Source: JAICLL01 sp035252155
Lineage (GTDB): Bacteria > Planctomycetota > Planctomycetia > Pirellulales > JAICIG01
Reading direction: 5' to 3'
DNA length: 21,125 nucleotides
NCBI GenBank assembly: GCA_035252155.1
Contig: DATFDL010000684.1
Span: 1-21,125 of the forward strand
Made by a program: the position numbers and the translations under genes
Shown: one piece after another, positions 14,805-21,125 of the stretch
How positions within the stretch are numbered: the stretch's first letter is position 1
How the letters are laid out: the number at the start of each line of letters is the position of its first letter
The notes under the pieces: model-generated
The model's database searches: none
What the model was told of the DNA's origin: nothing
What the model saw: the letters and a program-made list of their open reading frames with translations, nothing else

Positions 14805-16211
14805 ATGACAACTGTAACGTTGAATCCCGCACAATGGGCGGAAGAGCAATTCGGCACCACCCGGCTCCATGATGCACGCCGCAGCAAGCGACTGGTGAAG
14901 GTAGGCGCAGCAGTCGCCCGAAACCCGTCCGGCAGCTTTCCCCAAATCTTCGAAAGCTGGAGCGACTTGAAGGCCGCCTATGACTTGTTTGGCAGCGCCT
15001 ACGTCACCCGTGAAGCAATCATCGAGCCGCACTGCCAACAGACCCGTGCAGCCGCTACCGGACGCTGCTTGGTCCTGTCGGACTTGAGCGAAATTGACTT
15101 CGGGCGCTCCGGTGAAATTGACGGCACCTTCCCGACGGGCAACGGAGGCGGCAACGGCTTCTTGCTGCACTCGGCGCTGATGGTTCGCCCCGCGCAGAAA
15201 GAGTTGATCGGCCTGGCCGGCCAAACGACACACTATCGCAAGCCCCACCGCAAAGACACCTGCCGCGTCGATCGGCTTAAGCGGCCGAGAGAAACGGATG
15301 TTTGGGGAAACGTTATCGATCAGATCGGTCGGCCGCCTGAGGGGGCTGCCTGGATCCATGTCATGGACCGAGGCGCGGATAATTTCGAGGTTCTTTGTCA
15401 CGCGTTGCAGCAAGGCACTGGATGGATCGTGCGTGTCGCCCAGAAGAAGCGAAGCATCCTTCGCCCCGACGGCAAGTTGCAGCCCCTGCAAGACTATTTG
15501 AAGACACTTTCGCTTGCGGGAACTCACAACCAAGACGTTCCCGCGCGGCACAAACGCCGTCGTCGGGTCGCCCGCATGGAAGTCCGTTACGGGAAGTTGA
15601 TGGTCCCACCACCCAAGCATCAAAGCCCTTACCTGAAGGCTCTCAAGCCGGACCCGATTACGACCTGGTGCGTTTGGGCCCACGAAGTGAACCCGCCACG
15701 TGGTGAGGAAGGATTGGAGTGGATCCTCTACGGTTCGGAACCGGTTAGCAGCTTGGAGATCGCGCGGGGTCGTCTCGGCGACTACTCGACCCGGTGGCTT
15801 ATTGAGGAGTGGCACAAAGGGCTTAAATCGGGATGCCGCGTGAAGGACCGACAACTGAAAACTGCGGACCGATTGGAATCGATGGCCGGCTTGATGTCCA
15901 TCGAGGCGGTTCGTCTGTTGCAAATTAAATCGGTCGCTCGAACGGATCCGGATCGTCCGGCCCGGCAGGTCGTGCCGTCGGTTTGGATCGAGATGCTCGC
16001 TGCGGTTCGCAAACAGCACAGCCACGCTGCAATGACGGTCTACGAGTTTTATCGTGCGCTGGCGAAGCTGGGCGGCTTTCTCGCTAGAAAATGCGATGGC
16101 GAACCGGGATGGATAACGATCTGGCGTGGCTGGGAAAAACTTCACCTTATGCTCCGCGGTGCCCGCGCTGTCGGCTATGAATTTAAAAAGAGCGTTAGGA
16201 AATCACGGTAA
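14805..16211 (+). CDS. IS4-family DDE transposase
   Basis: A 468-residue transposase related to the IS4/Tn5 group. The N-terminus, LNPAQWAEEQFGTTRLHDARRSKRLV, is the DNA-binding domain typical of this group. Catalytic residues appear intact: Asp about 93 (LSDLSEIDF), Asp about 188 (HVMDRGADNFE) and Glu about 334. That Glu is set in YSTRWLIEEWHKGLK, which fits the Y(2)R(3)E(6)K signature of the IS4 family exactly (Tyr327, Arg330, Glu334, Lys341). ATG 14805 has an excellent ribosome-binding site (AAAGGAG at 14790-14796) and a family-like N-terminus; the longer frame from 14706 is not needed. The last codons and stop lie inside the right terminal inverted repeat. There is no frameshift or premature stop, so the element could still be active. 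A 482-codon antisense frame over it is a shadow. Confidence 0.94.
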   Translation: MTTVTLNPAQWAEEQFGTTRLHDARRSKRLVKVGAAVARNPSGSFPQIFESWSDLKAAYDLFGSAYVTREAIIEPHCQQTRAAATGRCLVLSDLSEIDFGRSGEIDGTFPTGNGGGNGFLLHSALMVRPAQKELIGLAGQTTHYRKPHRKDTCRVDRLKRPRETDVWGNVIDQIGRPPEGAAWIHVMDRGADNFEVLCHALQQGTGWIVRVAQKKRSILRPDGKLQPLQDYLKTLSLAGTHNQDVPARHKRRRRVARMEVRYGKLMVPPPKHQSPYLKALKPDPITTWCVWAHEVNPPRGEEGLEWILYGSEPVSSLEIARGRLGDYSTRWLIEEWHKGLKSGCRVKDRQLKTADRLESMAGLMSIEAVRLLQIKSVARTDPDRPARQVVPSVWIEMLAAVRKQHSHAAMTVYEFYRALAKLGGFLARKCDGEPGWITIWRGWEKLHLMLRGARAVGYEFKKSVRKSR

Positions 16212-16233
16212 GGACCAGGCATAAATGCCTGGG
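16200..16233. repeat. Right terminal inverted repeat of the IS, overlapping the transposase 3' end
   Basis: The complement of 14588-14621 with two mismatches. It includes the last three sense codons and stop of the transposase, then the CCAGGCATAAATGCCTGG palindrome. Confidence 0.82.
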
Positions 16234-16253
16234 CTACGCAAAAAGGTGCTGCC
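16215..16253. repeat. Right outer arm of the 39-bp inverted repeat flanking the IS
   Basis: An exact reverse complement of 14451-14489. The remaining 200 bases to the next gene (16254-16453) show no coding frame and no clear promoter boxes that I would defend. Confidence 0.88.
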
Positions 16254-16453
16254 TCTCTTCAAAGATCGGCCCCGCGAGTATTCAGCCACGCCGAATATGT
16301 GCCAGCCCCGCCGCAAGTCAAGCTGGCCCGAGTTCTCCGCATCGCACACCGTCGACAATCATTATGTCATCTACGCAGATTTGTTGGTATAAAGGGTACG
16401 GCCACGCCGCTGGCACACCTTCCTAAAACATCGCTGCTTGCTGGAGATTGAGC

Positions 16454-17848
16454 ATGTTGACGATTGCGGGCCGTTCACATTCCACGGGCGATTTCTGCGA
16501 CGGTGTGTCGCGGCGCGATCTGCTGAAGATCGGCACGCTGGCCGCGATGGGCACACTCGGCGAATGGACACTGCCGGAGCTGCTGCGGGCGGAATCGCTG
16601 GCCGGCCGCAAGTCGCCGAAGTCGGTGATCATGATTTACCTGGTGGGCGGACCGCCGCATCAGGATATGTTCGATCTCAAGCCTCACGCCCCCAGCGAAA
16701 TCGCGGGGCCGTGGCGGCCGATCGCGACCACCGTGCCCGGCTTCGAAATCTGTGAGGCGTTTCCCCAGTTGGCGAAGCTAGCCGACAAGTTGACGGTCAT
16801 TCGCTCGCTGGTCGGCAATCAGCACGATCACGATGCGATCCAGGTCTTCAACGGGCACGATCCGAAGAAGCTGAAGCCTTCGGGCGGCTGGCCGCAGTTC
16901 GGGTCGGTGGTGTCGAAAGTGCAGGGACCGGCCCGCCGTGAATCTCCGCCCTACGTCAGCCTCTGCTACACCTGCACGCACGGCCCCTACAACGAACCGG
17001 GACCGGGATTTTTGGGAATGGCGCACAGCCCGTTCCGGCCGCTGGGCGATACGCGAAGCGACCTGGTGCTGAACGGCGTGACGCTGGACCGTCTGGCCGA
17101 CAGGAAATCGCTGCTGGCGAGTTTCGATCTTCTGCGGCGCGACATCGATCAAACATCAATGATGACGGGCCTCGACGCCTTCACCGAGCAGGCGATGGGG
17201 CTGCTCACCTCGTCAAAGTTGGCCAACGCCCTGGATCTTTCGCAGGAAGATCCACGCACTGTGGCGCGTTACGGCACCGGTGAGCCGAAGATCATGATGG
17301 ACGGCAACGGTGCTCCCCGCGTGCCGCAAAGCCTGCTGCTCGCCCGGCGATTGATCGAAGCCGGGGTGCGCGTCGTCACGCTGAATTACAGCAAGTGGGA
17401 CTGGCACGGCGGCATGAACGCCGAGGGCCGGGCCAATAACTCGATCTTCCTGCGCGAAGCCGAAGATTTTCCGGTCTTCGATCAATGCGTCAGCGCGCTG
17501 GTCGAAGATCTGCACCAGCGGGGTCTGGCCGACGATTGCGCCGTCGTCATTTGGGGCGAATTTGGCCGGACGCCAAAGATCAGCCCGATCGTGGGCCGCG
17601 ACCATTGGCCGCCGGTGAATTGCGCGCTCATGGCCGGCGGCGCGATGCGGCACGGGCAGGTGATCGGCGCGACCGACCGCATCGCCGGCGAAGCCGTCGC
17701 CCGGCCCGTGACATTCGGCGAAGTCTACGCCACCTTGTTCCGGCATTTAGGCATCGATGCCGGCCGGACGACGATCAACGATCTCAATGGCCGCCCGCAA
17801 TATCTGGTGGAAGACCACGCCCAACCGCTGGTGGAATTGGTGTCATAG
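16454..17848 (+). CDS. Tat-exported DUF1501 family protein
   Basis: About 464 residues. DUF1501 proteins are abundant in planctomycetes and belong to the alkaline-phosphatase/sulfatase-like fold; their activity is largely undefined. A twin-arginine signal (VSRRDLLKIG, Arg 20-21) precedes a hydrophobic stretch, so the protein should be exported folded. Family hallmarks are VIMIYLVGGPPHQDMFDLKP, then PFRPLGD, then GVRVVTLNYSKWDWHGG, VVIWGEFGRTPKI and GRDHWPPVNCALMAGGAMRHGQVIGATD. ATG 16454 was chosen over TTG 16448 because GGAG at 16443-16446 is well spaced from it. DUF1501 genes are often paired with a DUF1549/DUF1553 cytochrome-type gene; none is adjacent here. Instead a small membrane protein begins 4 bases after its stop. 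Confidence 0.93.
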   Translation: MLTIAGRSHSTGDFCDGVSRRDLLKIGTLAAMGTLGEWTLPELLRAESLAGRKSPKSVIMIYLVGGPPHQDMFDLKPHAPSEIAGPWRPIATTVPGFEICEAFPQLAKLADKLTVIRSLVGNQHDHDAIQVFNGHDPKKLKPSGGWPQFGSVVSKVQGPARRESPPYVSLCYTCTHGPYNEPGPGFLGMAHSPFRPLGDTRSDLVLNGVTLDRLADRKSLLASFDLLRRDIDQTSMMTGLDAFTEQAMGLLTSSKLANALDLSQEDPRTVARYGTGEPKIMMDGNGAPRVPQSLLLARRLIEAGVRVVTLNYSKWDWHGGMNAEGRANNSIFLREAEDFPVFDQCVSALVEDLHQRGLADDCAVVIWGEFGRTPKISPIVGRDHWPPVNCALMAGGAMRHGQVIGATDRIAGEAVARPVTFGEVYATLFRHLGIDAGRTTINDLNGRPQYLVEDHAQPLVELVS

Positions 17849-17852
17849 GCTC

Positions 17853-18410
17853 ATGTCAAACAGCAACGATGTGCAAAACCCGTTCGCCGGGCAAGTTCGC
17901 GTGCTTCAGATCATCGTGGGGGCGATTACGCTCGGGCCGTTGGTGTTTCTCGGCGTGGTCTTCTCGATACCGCCGAAGCCGGAGGCGGCAGCCGACAAGA
18001 CGCTGCTAACCTACCTGGGTTGCGGGCTGGCGGCCGCCGCGGTCGTTGCCCGGCTGCTCGTTCCGCCGCTCGTTGCCCTGAGGTTTCGTCGCCAAATCGC
18101 GGCGGGCACATGGCCCCCGCCGGGCCAGCCGGGCAATCTGCACGCGGCGCCGTTGGATGACGCGGGCAAGCTGTGCGCTCTCTACACCATTCGCACGATT
18201 ATCGCCATCGCCATTCTGGAGGGCGCCGCCTTTTTTCTGGTGACGGCCTACCAGATCGAGCGCAACCTATTGGCATTGGGGGTAGCCGGAGCACTGATCG
18301 TCACGATCGCTCTCCACCTGCCGACGCGGTCCCGCGTCGCCGCCTGGGTCGAAGGGCAGTTGCAGCGGCTCAACGACGACCGTCAGGCGGAGCAGTTCTT
18401 GCAGCGATAA
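17853..18410 (+). CDS. Four-helix membrane protein of unknown function
   Basis: A 185-residue protein that I do not recognise beyond its membrane topology. Hydrophobic segments lie at about 18-39, 51-75, 110-133 and 137-156. A basic loop (RFRRQ) follows the second, and the hydrophilic C-terminal tail (about 157-185, ending QRLNDDRQAEQFLQR) is predicted to be amphipathic helix. The N-terminal 17 residues are polar with no signal peptide, so both ends are probably cytoplasmic. Start ATG 17853 lies 4 bases after the DUF1501 stop, and its own stop lies 6 bases before the AAA ATPase gene, so the three genes are probably one transcript. No catalytic motif is seen. It may anchor or partner the ATPase, but only position supports that. 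Confidence 0.8.
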   Translation: MSNSNDVQNPFAGQVRVLQIIVGAITLGPLVFLGVVFSIPPKPEAAADKTLLTYLGCGLAAAAVVARLLVPPLVALRFRRQIAAGTWPPPGQPGNLHAAPLDDAGKLCALYTIRTIIAIAILEGAAFFLVTAYQIERNLLALGVAGALIVTIALHLPTRSRVAAWVEGQLQRLNDDRQAEQFLQR

Positions 18411-18416
18411 TTTGCA

Positions 18417-20060
18417 ATGTCCGCGGAGGCCGATCAAAACACGCTGTTCGTGCAGTTCCGTGAGGAACTGCGGCGTTGCCAGCAGCTTTTTCACGATGGC
18501 GCCGAGCAGTGCATTGAGAGCCACTCGCGGGCGTTACGGCAAGATCCCAAGGACTTCCGCCACCGGATGCGCGAGCTCCATCGCGGCTTGCTCGTCAAAA
18601 TCCTGGTCGAAATCGCGCAGTGCGATTGGCGCTGGACCGAGAACGAATACCTGCTGGCGGCCGAGCTGTTGGAGCATTGTTGGGGCCGCCGGCTCAACCG
18701 CGCGGAGCTGAAAGAGTCATTGCAAGAAGTCGCGGCGCGATCGAGCGAGCTGAGCTGGGACAGCCTCTGCCGTCCCTTCGCCGATTTTCCCGTCTTGCAA
18801 AAACGCGTCGGCGAACTGCGCACCATCGTGCTGCGGATCGCCAATGTCGTGGCCAAGATCGACGGCTACGTCTCGCCCGAAGAAACCGAGCGGCTGAAAT
18901 GGATCGACGCCGAGTTGGAGCGGTCCCTCGTTCCCCTGCCACTGGACGACGACGAACTTTGGGAACCGGCTCACGCAACGACCGACACGCGGCTTGCCCA
19001 AGAGCGAGACGAAAGCCATTCGCCGGGCGTGGCAAAACGACTCGCCGATGAGCCGCTCGCGCCGGCTGCCCGTGAACAACAGTTGGCCGCCGCTCTCCAC
19101 GAGCTGCAAGGCTTGATCGGGCTCGATTGCATTAAGCGCGATGTGACCGAGTTGACCAATTTTCTCAAAGTGCAGCGCGAACGGACACGGCATGGACTAC
19201 CGCAGACCAAGATCAGCCTGCACATGGTTTTTGGCGGAAATCCCGGCACGGGCAAGACGACCGTCGCCCGGCTCGTCGGGCGCATTTTGGGCGGGCTGGG
19301 CGTGTTGCCGCGCGGCCACCTGGTCGAAACCGATCGCTCGGGCCTGGTGGCCAGCTATGCCGGCCAGACCGCCACCAAGACGCACAAGAAGATCGACGAG
19401 GCGTTGGACGGTGTCTTGTTCATCGACGAAGCGTATAGCCTGATTGCCGAAGACGGCGACGATCCTTACGGCAACGAGGCGGTGCAGGCGTTGCTGAAGC
19501 GCATGGAGGACGATCGGGACCGTCTGGTGGTGATTCTGGCGGGCTATCCGGCGCCGATCGACCGGTTGCTCGACTCGAACCCCGGCTTGGCGTCGCGGTT
19601 TGGCCGTCGGTTGGACTTTCCCGATTACTCGACCATTGAACTGGGCCGCATTTTCCAGGCGATGTGCGACACGAACCACTACACGCTGCCCGTCGGCACG
19701 CGGCTGCGTTTGCTAGCCGGGTTTCAATTTCTGCGCGACCGGCGCGACGAGAAATTCGGCAACGGGCGGCTGGCGCGCAACGTGTTTGAGACCGCCATCC
19801 GCCGACTGGCCAACCGCATCGCCGACGTGGCGCCTTTGACCGCCGAGCTGCTCACGACGATTGAACCGCCCGACATTGTGCTGAGCGACGTGCCGAAGCA
19901 AGTTTTTCGCGGCCTCGATGATGCGGAGCTGCGCATCGTGACGGGATGTCTCGGCTGTGGCGAAACGCTCCGCTGTCAGACAAGCCTTTTATGTCGGCGG
20001 GTGAAGTGCAAACGTTGCGGGCACGAATTTCAACTCGACTGGGGCGAGTTGGCGCGGTAG
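18417..20060 (+). CDS. TerB-like / CbbX-SpoVK-type AAA+ ATPase / zinc-ribbon fusion
   Basis: A 547-residue protein in three parts. Residues about 10-175 are helical, with two TerB-like halves; the clearest signature is VVAKIDGYVSPEETERLKWI (145-164). Residues about 225-490 are an AAA+ module of the CbbX/SpoVK class: LQGLIGLDCIKRDVTELTNFL, Walker A GNPGTGKT (274-281), ETDRSGLVASYAGQTATKT, Walker B VLFIDEAYSL (333-342) and arginine finger SRFGRR (393-398). The C-terminus (about 508-547) is a zinc ribbon with CLGC (511-514) and CKRC (531-534), a form frequent in planctomycete proteins. CbbX-type ATPases remodel client protein complexes, such as inhibited Rubisco, by threading a tail through a hexamer. 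No Rubisco genes are present. The TerB-like and zinc-ribbon parts probably select the client. Confidence 0.88.
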   Translation: MSAEADQNTLFVQFREELRRCQQLFHDGAEQCIESHSRALRQDPKDFRHRMRELHRGLLVKILVEIAQCDWRWTENEYLLAAELLEHCWGRRLNRAELKESLQEVAARSSELSWDSLCRPFADFPVLQKRVGELRTIVLRIANVVAKIDGYVSPEETERLKWIDAELERSLVPLPLDDDELWEPAHATTDTRLAQERDESHSPGVAKRLADEPLAPAAREQQLAAALHELQGLIGLDCIKRDVTELTNFLKVQRERTRHGLPQTKISLHMVFGGNPGTGKTTVARLVGRILGGLGVLPRGHLVETDRSGLVASYAGQTATKTHKKIDEALDGVLFIDEAYSLIAEDGDDPYGNEAVQALLKRMEDDRDRLVVILAGYPAPIDRLLDSNPGLASRFGRRLDFPDYSTIELGRIFQAMCDTNHYTLPVGTRLRLLAGFQFLRDRRDEKFGNGRLARNVFETAIRRLANRIADVAPLTAELLTTIEPPDIVLSDVPKQVFRGLDDAELRIVTGCLGCGETLRCQTSLLCRRVKCKRCGHEFQLDWGELAR

Positions 20061-20142
20061 CAGTGAGGGCGGGCCATGCACCGTCGCGCGAGGCGATTAA
20101 TTGGCGAGAAGGAGCAAGGTCGGCCATGCGGCGTATAGTAGG

Positions 20143-20178
20143 CCTCACGCTCCGCGTGAGGTGGCCGCTTGAAGCGGC
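20143..20178. repeat. Two adjacent hairpins between convergent genes
   Basis: CCTCACGC-TCC-GCGTGAGG (20143-20161) is followed by the perfect dyad GCCGCTT-G-AAGCGGC (20164-20178). A partly complementary copy of the first unit, CGCGGAGCGTGATGGCTAC, lies at 20226-20244. The 193-bp gap (20061-20253) between the ATPase gene and the convergent YGDD-repeat gene is largely made of these. It is a likely dispersed palindrome cluster and possible bidirectional terminator. No other gene is seen in the gap. Confidence 0.78.
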
Positions 20179-20253
20179 AGCCCCCACCGAGACACGCGCC
20201 GCTGACGTGCCGCCGGGCTGACATCGCGCGGAGCGTGATGGCTACTGTAAGCC

Positions 20254-21093
20254 CTACGGACACCGCTTGAGGTTCATCGCCAGCCGATGCCGCAGCCAGA
20301 CTTTGAAGGCCAGGAATACGCCAATCGTCGCGGCGAGCATGGGCAACACGAGCGTCCAGTTGGCGCTGCGGCCAACTTCCGTCGCGAGCGGCGTGCCGAT
20401 GCCTTCCGCGACAGAACTGGTGAGATCGGCCGTGCCGTCGATGAAGGGCTGCGGGTTCGCCAGAAAGGCCGTGAGCACCGTGGCCACGGCCAACGCACCT
20501 TTATTCCGCCACACGAAGTCCATCCCCCGGTCGCCGTATTTGCCAAGCACGCGCAAAAGCTCGTCGGTTCGCCCGATCTTTTTGAGCGTGCCGTCTTCGG
20601 CCATGATGGCCAGCCGCCGACCGTTTTGCCGAGAAACTGTTTTGAGCACGCCGGCCGCCGGCTTACCCAGCGACCCGATCAGCGGCTCGGCGATTTTGCC
20701 ATGCTTCATCATCGCCTCGGCGGCGTCGTCGCCATACCGCGCGAAGAGCGCCAGCCGGTCCTTTTTTGCAACAACCCACACCGCATCGTCGCCATAGCGG
20801 GCCAACAGCTTGACTGATTGCAGGCCGTTTTCGCCGGCCTCGTCCACATAACGGAAGGTTCGCGGGCCGACTTTTTTCACGGCGGCGACGGCGTCGTCGC
20901 CGTATCGCAGGCCGAGCGACTCGATCTTTTGTGTGAGCGTTTGCAGCCCTTGCTCTTCGGCCTCCTTGCCGAAATTGCGCAGCACAAACTCGGCGGCTTC
21001 TCGGGCGGCCTTGCTGCTGATGCCCGCGTATGAGGCGACGGGCTGAAAAACCGCCAGGCAGATTATTATTATGACGATCAGACGTTGAATCAT
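20254..21093 (-). CDS. Exported/membrane protein with repeated YGDD motifs, unknown function
   Basis: A 279-residue protein with no recognised function. Residues 1-23 look like a signal peptide or membrane anchor (LIVIIIICLAVFQ, cleavage near SYA-G). The middle contains a spaced repeat: LRYGDDAVAA (62-71), ARYGDDAVWV (98-107), ARYGDDAAEA (118-127) and a decayed GKYGDRGMDF (184-193), each followed by a short helix. Intervals are about 36, 20 and 66 residues. A hydrophobic stretch at 199-213 and a clear C-terminal transmembrane helix (246-266) followed by a basic tail (WLRHRLAMNLKRC) suggest anchoring with the repeats on the outer face of the membrane. ATG 21093 is preceded by GAAAGAG at a reasonable distance. 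Upstream genes lie beyond the window. A recollection of similar YGDDA repeats in other planctomycete hypotheticals is not verifiable here. Confidence 0.78.
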   Translation of the reverse strand: MIQRLIVIIIICLAVFQPVASYAGISSKAAREAAEFVLRNFGKEAEEQGLQTLTQKIESLGLRYGDDAVAAVKKVGPRTFRYVDEAGENGLQSVKLLARYGDDAVWVVAKKDRLALFARYGDDAAEAMMKHGKIAEPLIGSLGKPAAGVLKTVSRQNGRRLAIMAEDGTLKKIGRTDELLRVLGKYGDRGMDFVWRNKGALAVATVLTAFLANPQPFIDGTADLTSSVAEGIGTPLATEVGRSANWTLVLPMLAATIGVFLAFKVWLRHRLAMNLKRCP

Positions 21094-21125
21094 GTTACTC
21101 TTTCAATTGGGGGCGGGCGAAATTT

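Larger units (their letters stand above)
14588..16233 (+). mobile_element. IS4-family insertion sequence (about 1.65 kb)
   Basis: One intact transposase gene lies between terminal inverted repeats 14588-14621 and 16200-16233 (34 bases, two mismatches at the palindrome centre). The outer 18 bases of each repeat, CCAGGCATAAATGCCTGG (14589-14606 and 16215-16232), are also identical as direct repeats because they are palindromic. The true tips may therefore be just inside, at TCCTTACCGTGATTT and its complement (14607-16214), with the palindromes belonging to the target site. The right repeat overlaps the last codons of the transposase. Wider 39-bp inverted repeats enclose the unit, so an element spanning 14451-16253 is the other reading. 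Confidence 0.8.

Noticed and set aside
14697..16145. 482-codon minus-strand open frame opposite the transposase
   Set aside because: The plus-strand frame has a strong ribosome-binding site and the full IS4 signature; the antisense frame has no recognisable motif.
16254..16453. Promoter for the DUF1501 gene (TTGTTGGTATAAAGG near 16381)
   Set aside because: A TATAAA-like box exists but no paired -35 at proper spacing; promoter rules in planctomycetes are too loose to claim it.

Overview
The window is GC-rich and gene-dense and looks like a chromosome segment from a planctomycete, probably of the Pirellulales type. Support for this: a Tat-exported DUF1501 protein, a ceramidase-like secreted protein, a stand-alone copy of a C-terminal domain typical of planctomycete secreted proteins, a CX2C...CX2C zinc ribbon appended to an AAA ATPase, ruvB away from ruvA/ruvC, and many short palindromic repeats between genes. 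No rRNA, tRNA or CRISPR array was seen.

Layout. 1-738 is the 3' part of a hybrid histidine kinase. 867-1614 is a DUF433/DUF5615-type toxin-antitoxin pair. 1619-5852 (minus strand) holds acetyl-CoA synthetase, a ceramidase-like exported protein and a small exported protein. 5931-6808 is a MerR/GyrI-like regulator behind a textbook MerR-type promoter with a 19-bp spacer. 6907-8574 (minus) holds ruvB and a GNAT acetyltransferase. 8678-14315 (plus) is a tight run: argC, then four genes matching Escherichia coli ynbA, ynbB, ynbC and ynbD in order, domain content and length. 14316-16453 is a repeat-rich intergenic region carrying one intact IS4-family insertion sequence between nested palindromes. 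16454-20060 is a tight run of a DUF1501 protein, a four-helix membrane protein and a TerB-like/AAA+/zinc-ribbon ATPase. 20254-21093 (minus) is a secreted or membrane protein with repeated YGDD motifs.

How the genes fit together. The most interesting unit is the ynbABCD-like set. It encodes a CdsA-type CDP-diacylglycerol synthase, a CDP-alcohol phosphatidyltransferase with Asn at two usual Asp positions, a PAP2 phosphatase fused to a phosphatase domain resembling mitochondrial PTPMT1, and an alpha/beta hydrolase fused to a methyltransferase. Together these look like a dedicated route to an unidentified phospholipid: activate, attach a phosphorylated head group, dephosphorylate, modify. This is inference from domains and order; the product cannot be read from sequence.

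Intergenic gaps repeatedly contain strong inverted repeats of at least six unrelated sequence types (near 3684, 6809, 7981, 11241, 14371-14607/16214 and 20143). These are probably dispersed REP/MITE-like families, some perhaps acting as transcription terminators. All functional calls were made by reading motifs; no database search was run.
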